Below are positions 60,362-64,000 of a stretch of 64,000 nucleotides of DNA, one piece after another (position 1 is the first letter of the stretch; each line of letters begins with the position of its first letter). The DNA comes from Streptomyces sp. R21 (lineage in GTDB: Bacteria > Actinomycetota > Actinomycetes > Streptomycetales > Streptomycetaceae), in NCBI RefSeq assembly GCF_041051975.1, contig NZ_CP163435.1, positions 5,737,001 through 5,801,000 on the forward strand. The letters are read 5' to 3'. The notes beneath the pieces were generated by a model, which saw only the letters and a list, made by a program, of their open reading frames with translations, had not been told where the DNA came from and ran no database searches. The position numbers were made by a program, and so were the translations under genes.

Positions 60362-60751
60362 TCAGTCGGGCTCTGGATCACTGGCGTGGGGTCTGAACTG
60401 TTCTGCGCAGGCTGGCAGTTCGGTGTTCTGGCGGTGTGCGAGGGGCAGGAAGAGCACGGGTCGGGCGGTCCATGTGATGCGTGTGGTGGCGTTGTTGACC
60501 GACACGGTGCAGGGCTCGGAGCGGAGTAGGGCTTCACGGGTTGTGATGCGGCCGTCGTACAGCCAGTCCCAGGCGGCTTCGGCTTCTGCCGGTTCGAGTG
60601 CGGACGTGATCGAGCGGAGTGCGATGGCGATCCAGCGGTCTGCCTGTGCGGCGGAGTAGGCGTCGAAGCAGCCGAGGAGGGCCGGTCGTCGGGTCTGGGC
60701 GAGGTCTTCGGTCCAGCATTCGCACCAGTAGCCGGGGGTGAGGTCGTTCAC
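60362..60751 (-). CDS. Hypothetical element protein
   Basis: A 129-residue protein of unknown function, with a Trp/Cys-rich start (MNDLTPGYWCECWTEDLAQT) and a helical middle (DAYSAAQADRWIAIALRSIT). Its start overlaps the stop of the gene upstream by four bases, making it the last gene of a three-gene minus-strand operon. Small proteins of this kind sit beside anti-sigma-like ATPases in AICEs and streptomycete chromosomes. Confidence 0.7.
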   Translation of the reverse strand: MNDLTPGYWCECWTEDLAQTRRPALLGCFDAYSAAQADRWIAIALRSITSALEPAEAEAAWDWLYDGRITTREALLRSEPCTVSVNNATTRITWTARPVLFLPLAHRQNTELPACAEQFRPHASDPEPD

Positions 60752-61095
60752 GTGATTGCTCCTGGCGGGTAGGCCACGATCACGTAGCGGGTGCTCTCGT
60801 CGTGCAGAGTGAGTTGGTAGGCCGTGCCGGTGGTCAGGTAGGAGAGGGCTCGTTCGTGCTCGGGCTCGTCCGTCAGCCAGTGGCGGCCCGGCTGGGCGTA
60901 CGCCGTGTCGAGCTGGTCAGTGACGTTTCTCGTGCGCTCGCGCAGCCAGCGCAGTGCCAGGCGGGGGCTCGCTGCGTTGTGTGATCCCAGGAGGATTGAA
61001 TGGTTCTCATGGACGGGATAGGCCACAGCCCAGCAGCGGTACGAGCTGCTCTGTCCCTCCGCAGCTAAGTCCTCCGTGGCCGTCGGCGTCAGCAC
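60748..61095 (-). CDS. Hypothetical element protein
   Basis: A 115-residue protein with no recognised family (SYRCWAVAYPVHENHSILLG, SPRLALRWLRERTRNVTDQL). It is overlapped by the ATPase gene upstream (7 bases) and overlaps the gene downstream (4 bases). Its composition and length resemble its downstream partner, so the two may be distant relatives or form a complex. Confidence 0.7.
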   Translation of the reverse strand: MLTPTATEDLAAEGQSSSYRCWAVAYPVHENHSILLGSHNAASPRLALRWLRERTRNVTDQLDTAYAQPGRHWLTDEPEHERALSYLTTGTAYQLTLHDESTRYVIVAYPPGAIT

Positions 61096-61517
61096 GTGTG
61101 GCCTCCCGGGCGGGTGTCCGTGAAGAGTTCCGCGGTGACCGTGTGGCCGACCTGGGAGTCGTGGACCACGACCCGGTGGGCGAGGGCGCTGACCATGCCG
61201 AGGCCTCTTCCGTGCACCGCCTCCTGGTCGGGTTGCTCGACCTTTGGGGCGGTCCCGGTGCCGCCGTCGTCCGTGACGGACACGGCCACCACCTGCGAAG
61301 AGACCGCGAGCGCCAGATGGAAGCTGCCCGATTCATGGCCGCTGGCGGTGTGCAGGATTGCGTTCGCGCTCAGCTCGCTGACGATCAGTTCGGCGTCCTC
61401 GGCGAACGGCGATCCGCGCAGGATGTCCCGCGTCCAGCGGCGGGCCCGGCTGACCTCTTCCGGAAAACCTGGGCAAGTGAGGCCCCAGACCCGGGCGGTG
61501 CTCGTATACTCGTGCAT
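61089..61517 (-). CDS. ATP-binding protein, RsbW-like anti-sigma type
   Basis: A 142-residue HATPase_c_2 protein with N-box LIVSELSANAILHT, G1 box SVTDDGGTGTAP and G2 box HGRGLGMVSALAHRVVV. ATG at 61517 has GAAGGAAC upstream, and an operator ACTCGT-GCAT-ACAAGT (61508-61523) overlaps this start, so it should be repressed by the element's GntR protein. It heads a three-gene operon. Carrying such a host-style regulator on an element suggests interference with host sigma-factor control. Confidence 0.87.
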   Translation of the reverse strand: MHEYTSTARVWGLTCPGFPEEVSRARRWTRDILRGSPFAEDAELIVSELSANAILHTASGHESGSFHLALAVSSQVVAVSVTDDGGTGTAPKVEQPDQEAVHGRGLGMVSALAHRVVVHDSQVGHTVTAELFTDTRPGGHTC

Positions 61518-61523
61518 ACAAGT
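61508..61523. promoter_or_regulatory. GntR-type operator over the ATPase start
   Basis: ACTCGT-GCAT-ACAAGT, one base from the perfect palindrome at 63224-63239. It overlaps the ATG (61515-61517), and a half-site CTAGACGAGT lies at 61564-61573. Confidence 0.55.
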
Positions 61524-61563
61524 TCCTTCGTGCTGGTAGGCCGCCATGTGCAGCGGGTTCGGG

Positions 61564-61995
61564 CTAGACGAGTTTCACGCCGTCGTGGGCGCGGATGGCC
61601 GGCGGGGACGCCGCGTCGAGAGCGTCCAGGACGCGGATCGCGTACGCCTCGTCGGCGAGGTCGGTGACTTCTTCACGGGTGGCCCAGCGCAGTGCCCGGG
61701 TCTCGTCCCCGGTGGTGGGGGAGCCGTCGGCGGCCTCGCAGCGGAAGACCAGCGAGACGATCAGGCCCGTCATGTTCTTGTAGACGCCGGTGAGGGTCGC
61801 GGGAAGCGCGATCTTGACGCCGGTCTCTTCGAGGACTTCCCGCTGAAGGGCCTCGGGGAGGGTTTCCCCGCGCTCGACGATGCCCCCCGGGGGTTCCCAC
61901 TGGCCGTTGTCGCGCCGCTGGATCAAGAGGGCGCGGTCCTGGTCGTCGACGATGACTCCGGCAACGCTCACGGAGTGCGGACGGTCAGTGCTCAC
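61564..61995 (-). CDS. Nudix hydrolase, Pif-like
   Basis: A 143-residue Nudix protein with a complete box GGIVERGETLPEALQREVLE followed by ETG. Nudix enzymes hydrolyse nucleoside diphosphates linked to another group. In pSAM2 the Nudix-motif protein Pif blocks transfer between cells that already carry the element and is encoded next to korSA; the neighbouring GntR gene here supports the same role. GTG at 61995 has GAGGA just upstream. Confidence 0.9.
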   Translation of the reverse strand: MSTDRPHSVSVAGVIVDDQDRALLIQRRDNGQWEPPGGIVERGETLPEALQREVLEETGVKIALPATLTGVYKNMTGLIVSLVFRCEAADGSPTTGDETRALRWATREEVTDLADEAYAIRVLDALDAASPPAIRAHDGVKLV

Positions 61996-62050
61996 GTTCC
62001 TCGGCCCTCTCGGCTGGCTAGGCTCTCCACCGTAGCAACAACACTCGCCC

Positions 62051-62062
62051 ACTCGTCTAGAT
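62051..62062. promoter_or_regulatory. GntR half-operator in its own promoter
   Basis: ACTCGTCTAGAT, 16 bases upstream of the GntR start and in the shared promoter with the Nudix gene. It matches the left half of the element's operator and fits autoregulation. Confidence 0.45.
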
Positions 62063-62078
62063 ACCTAAAGGAGTACTC

Positions 62079-62864
62079 GTGACGTCACTCCCGAGCGTGC
62101 TCGGAGATCTCGACCCCACGAGCGATCGTGCGGTGTTCCGGCAGATCGCCGACCAGCTGCGCGAGGCCATCGACCGTGGGCGCTTCAAGGAGGGCGAAAA
62201 GCTCCCCTCCGAGGCCGAACTCGTCGAGCACTACGGCGTTTCCCGGATGACCGTCCGCAACTCCTTCTCCGTCCTCCAGGGCGAGGGCCTGGTCGCCGCC
62301 GAGCACGGCAAGGGCGTCTTCGTCCGGCCGCGCCCGCCCGTGCGGCGGCTCGCCTCCGACCGCTTCGCCCGGCGCCACCGCGAACAGGGCAAGTCCGCGT
62401 TCATCGTCGAGGCAGACGCTGCGGGCAGTCACCCCCAGGTGGACAGCCTGGAGGTCAAGGAGGAGAAGGCCAGCCAGGACATCTCCACCCGGCTCGGCTC
62501 CGTACGGCGGGTGCTCGCTCGTCGGCGTCGGTATCTGCTGGATGGCCGGCCCGTGGAGTTCGCGACGTCGTACCTGCCGCTCGACATCGCCCGCGGCACG
62601 CAGATCGCCGAGCCCAACCCCGGTCCCGGCGGCATCTACGCCCGCCTCGAAGAGCTGGGCCATCACCTCGACCATTTCGAGGAGGAGATCCGCGCCAGGA
62701 TGCCCTCGCCCACCGAGGTCAAGACGCTCCGGCTGGCCTCCGGCGTGCCCGTCATCCACCTCATCCGCACCGCGTACGACACCGAGGGGCGCGCCGTCGA
62801 GGTCTGCGACACGGTCATGGCGGCAGACGCGTACGTGCTGTCCTACCAGCTCCCGGCGACGTGA
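62079..62864 (+). CDS. GntR/HutC-family regulator, KorSA-like
   Basis: A 261-residue regulator. The GntR winged helix is at about 20-85 (AIDRGRFKEGEKLPSEAELV, then EHYGVSRMTVRNSFSVLQGE), followed by a UTRA domain from about 105 (QDISTRLGSVRRVLARRRRY to AADAYVLSYQLPAT). Position and architecture match KorSA of pSAM2, which represses replication and transfer. GTG start with AAGGAG upstream. It probably binds ACTCGT-N4-ACGAGT at 61508, 62051, 63224 and 63299. Its TGA overlaps the next gene. Confidence 0.9.
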   Translation: MTSLPSVLGDLDPTSDRAVFRQIADQLREAIDRGRFKEGEKLPSEAELVEHYGVSRMTVRNSFSVLQGEGLVAAEHGKGVFVRPRPPVRRLASDRFARRHREQGKSAFIVEADAAGSHPQVDSLEVKEEKASQDISTRLGSVRRVLARRRRYLLDGRPVEFATSYLPLDIARGTQIAEPNPGPGGIYARLEELGHHLDHFEEEIRARMPSPTEVKTLRLASGVPVIHLIRTAYDTEGRAVEVCDTVMAADAYVLSYQLPAT

Positions 62865-63160
62865 ACGCGGACCGCGCCGTGCCCGGCGGAGCGTGGACAG
62901 GTGACGACCGCGAACACAACGACGCCTGTCACGACCGCTGGTCGCAGGTGCAGAACAGGCCCACTCACCAGTCCGGATACCGGGATGACTGGTACGACGC
63001 GCAATGCGGCGGTTGCCGGTTCTGGGTCGCGCTGAGTGGGGAGCTGGGGCGGGATTGGGGAGTCTGCACTCATCCTGGCTCCGCGTTCGACGGGCGAGCC
63101 CGTTTCGAGCATGACGGTTGCGAGCTCTTCGCCATCCGGGAGGACGGTTCCTTCGGGTGA
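62861..63160 (+). CDS. DUF3027-like small protein
   Basis: A 99-residue protein whose C-terminal half (AQCGGCRFWVALSGELGRDW, then GVCTHPGSAFDGRARFEHDG) matches the DUF3027 C-terminal motif with three conserved Cys. The GTG overlaps the GntR stop (GTGA), so it is coupled to the regulator. It is commonly found beside KorSA-like genes in actinomycete elements. Function unknown; the cysteines could bind metal. Confidence 0.8.
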   Translation: MNADRAVPGGAWTGDDREHNDACHDRWSQVQNRPTHQSGYRDDWYDAQCGGCRFWVALSGELGRDWGVCTHPGSAFDGRARFEHDGCELFAIREDGSFG

Positions 63161-63223
63161 GTTCGTGTGGGTTCGAGCGGTGCGCGGGGCCGACTTCCCG
63201 AACTCGTACAGCCCAACAGGCAT

Positions 63224-63239
63224 ACTCGTATAGACGAGT
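63224..63239. promoter_or_regulatory. Perfect GntR-type operator
   Basis: ACTCGT-ATAG-ACGAGT, a perfect six-base-arm palindrome about 90 bases upstream of the start of the next gene. It is the best copy of the element's operator family. Confidence 0.65.
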
Positions 63240-63298
63240 GGGCAAGTTGTGTGGCAGGGTGGTCCATGTTCCCGGAGAGATCGGGTTCGAAGGCTGCA

Positions 63299-63314
63299 TC
63301 TTGTATAGACGAGT
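63299..63314. promoter_or_regulatory. Second, half-degenerate operator
   Basis: TCTTGT-ATAG-ACGAGT shares 12 of 16 bases with the perfect site 75 bases upstream and lies just before the transfer-operon start, where bound repressor would block transcription. Confidence 0.6.
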
Positions 63315-63329
63315 AGATAGGAAGAAATC

Positions 63330-63686
63330 TTGCGCACCATCCGTGTGGAGACCTCCGCCGCGACGATCCTGCTCACCGAGGCCCCTGAGCCCAAGGTCCG
63401 CGACCGTCAGACCGGCGAGAGGGCGACGGACGCCGTCAGCGGTGAGCCGCTGATGACGCTCGGCGTCGTGTACATCGAGGAGGGGGAGTCGTCCCTGATC
63501 AAGGTCACCGTTCCGGAGGGCGGTGTCTCCGACGGGCTCGCGCTCGGGGCGCCGGTCTCGCTGCCGGGGCTCGTCGCCCGGCCGTGGGAGAGCGTGTTCA
63601 ACGGGCAGCAGCGGCACGGCATCGCGTTCCGCGCCGCCGCCGTCACTCCGGCCGCGTTCCCGGCCGCCATGGGGGCCACGGCCTGA
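63330..63686 (+). CDS. Conserved small element protein upstream of TraSA-like gene
   Basis: A 118-residue protein (RTIRVETSAATILLTEAPEP, then KVRDRQTGERATDAVSGEPL) of a type regularly encoded ahead of the FtsK-like transfer gene in actinomycete elements; function not assigned. TTG at 63330 is the start with AGGAAG five bases upstream. Its TGA shares an A with the ATG of the next gene, so they are coupled. Repressed, by inference, through the two operators upstream. Confidence 0.8.
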   Translation: MRTIRVETSAATILLTEAPEPKVRDRQTGERATDAVSGEPLMTLGVVYIEEGESSLIKVTVPEGGVSDGLALGAPVSLPGLVARPWESVFNGQQRHGIAFRAAAVTPAAFPAAMGATA

Positions 63687-64000
63687 TGACCGATCTGGCA
63701 ACGCTTCTGGAGGTGGGTGGTCCTGTCGCCGCGCTCGGCGGCGGGGCTGCCTACGCCCGGGATCGACACCCCGGCGTCTACTGGTCCACGGTCGGCCTGC
63801 CGATATCCACGGCCCGGCTGCTCAGCTCCTACGGCTCGGTCATGGAGGCGTGCGGCCTGACCGTCGCTCCCTCCCGGCTGCGGGTCCTGGCGGTCAAGGC
63901 CACCACCCGCCGTGAGGTCCGGCCCGTGCCGCCGCGCCGGGGCATCATCCGGCCCACCTCGACCGGGTTACGGCTTCGACTCCGGCTCGCCCCGGGACAG
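63686..64000 (+). CDS. FtsK/TraSA-type DNA translocase, N-terminal part (cut by window end)
   Basis: The first 105 codons (MTDLATLLEVGGPVAALGGG, then YWSTVGLPISTARLLSSYGS) of a frame still open at the edge. The start, coupling to the conserved small protein and KorSA-like control match the TraSA/FtsK-SpoIIIE translocase genes of AICEs, which move double-stranded DNA between mycelia as a single protein. The ATPase motifs lie beyond the window, so the assignment rests on context and N-terminal resemblance. Confidence 0.6.
   Translation, partial: MTDLATLLEVGGPVAALGGGAAYARDRHPGVYWSTVGLPISTARLLSSYGSVMEACGLTVAPSRLRVLAVKATTRREVRPVPPRRGIIRPTSTGLRLRLRLAPGQ

Larger units (their letters stand above)
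52395..64000. mobile_element. Integrative conjugative element of AICE (pSAM2-like) type, incomplete at right
   Basis: The left limit is the tRNA-Arg 3' duplication. Next to it lies low-GC cargo (Mrr-nSTAND protein, retron-like cassette) with gene remnants. Then come small element genes and, at the right, a KorSA-like GntR regulator, Pif-like Nudix protein, DUF3027-like protein, conserved small protein and FtsK/TraSA-like translocase. Replication, excision and integrase genes are expected beyond 64000. The regulatory/transfer order and shared operators are the main support; the missing right end is why I do not call it complete. Confidence 0.75.

Overview
The window reads as chromosomal DNA of a Streptomyces-like actinomycete. 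GC content is very high, starts are often GTG, and typical streptomycete families recur: XRE/DUF5753 regulators with a DUF397 partner, RsbW-like ATP-binding proteins, GPP34, amphi-Trp, DUF4232 and DUF5937. Perfect GC-rich hairpins end many transcripts. The exception is about 52.8-57.5 kb, which is clearly lower in GC and looks imported.

Layout. 0.1-15 kb holds ordinary genes: an XRE/DUF5753 regulator, a GPP34 protein, a D-Ala-D-Ala carboxypeptidase with a very long charged cytoplasmic arm, a polytopic membrane protein, MerR, Lrp/AsnC and glutathione peroxidase, an SMP-30 hydrolase, a divergent ArsR/MFS pair, and an XRE/DUF397 pair divergent from an anti-sigma-like ATPase. 14.3-17.7 kb has a GbsR/MarR-like regulator divergent from a DUF4097 protein and a DrrAB-type ABC exporter.

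17.8-42.9 kb looks like a specialised-metabolite locus. It has a gamma-butyrolactone-receptor-like TetR, a second HTH regulator, two aldo/keto reductases, a MarR regulator, malic enzyme, an ABM monooxygenase, an Nramp transporter, a Tat-type cyclase-family hydrolase, a KAS III enzyme, a HAD phosphatase translationally coupled to an AfsA-type signal synthase, two DHA2 exporters, a FAD hydroxylase, a short MDR reductase, a PaaK-like adenylating enzyme and a single-module type I PKS (KS-AT-degenerate DH-ACP, no KR). Two candidate operator families tie the locus together: TAAGA-NN-TCTTA-like sites in four promoter regions, and an ATACCTTC palindrome shared by the receptor gene and the exporter about 24 kb away.

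43-52.3 kb is again ordinary: an SPFH protein, membrane proteins and lipoproteins, a third DHA2 exporter, an amphi-Trp protein and a lipid-kinase-like protein.

At 52,395-52,436 lies the 3' part of a tRNA-Arg(CCU) without its 5' part, followed by sequence of an integrative element that runs off the right edge. The right end (60.4-64 kb) resembles the regulatory and transfer module of a pSAM2-like actinomycete integrative conjugative element (AICE): a KorSA-like GntR regulator, a Pif-like Nudix protein, a DUF3027-like protein, a conserved small protein and the start of an FtsK/TraSA-type translocase, with ACTCGT-N4-ACGAGT operators. The cargo next to the attachment site is a defence cluster: an Mrr-nSTAND NTPase and a retron-like cassette (DUF3800 protein, compact structured RNA, reverse transcriptase). 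Inverted transposase remnants flank the retron. This cassette, with its very short predicted RNA and effector-RNA-RT order, and the uncharacterised PKS locus are the two most interesting parts of the window.
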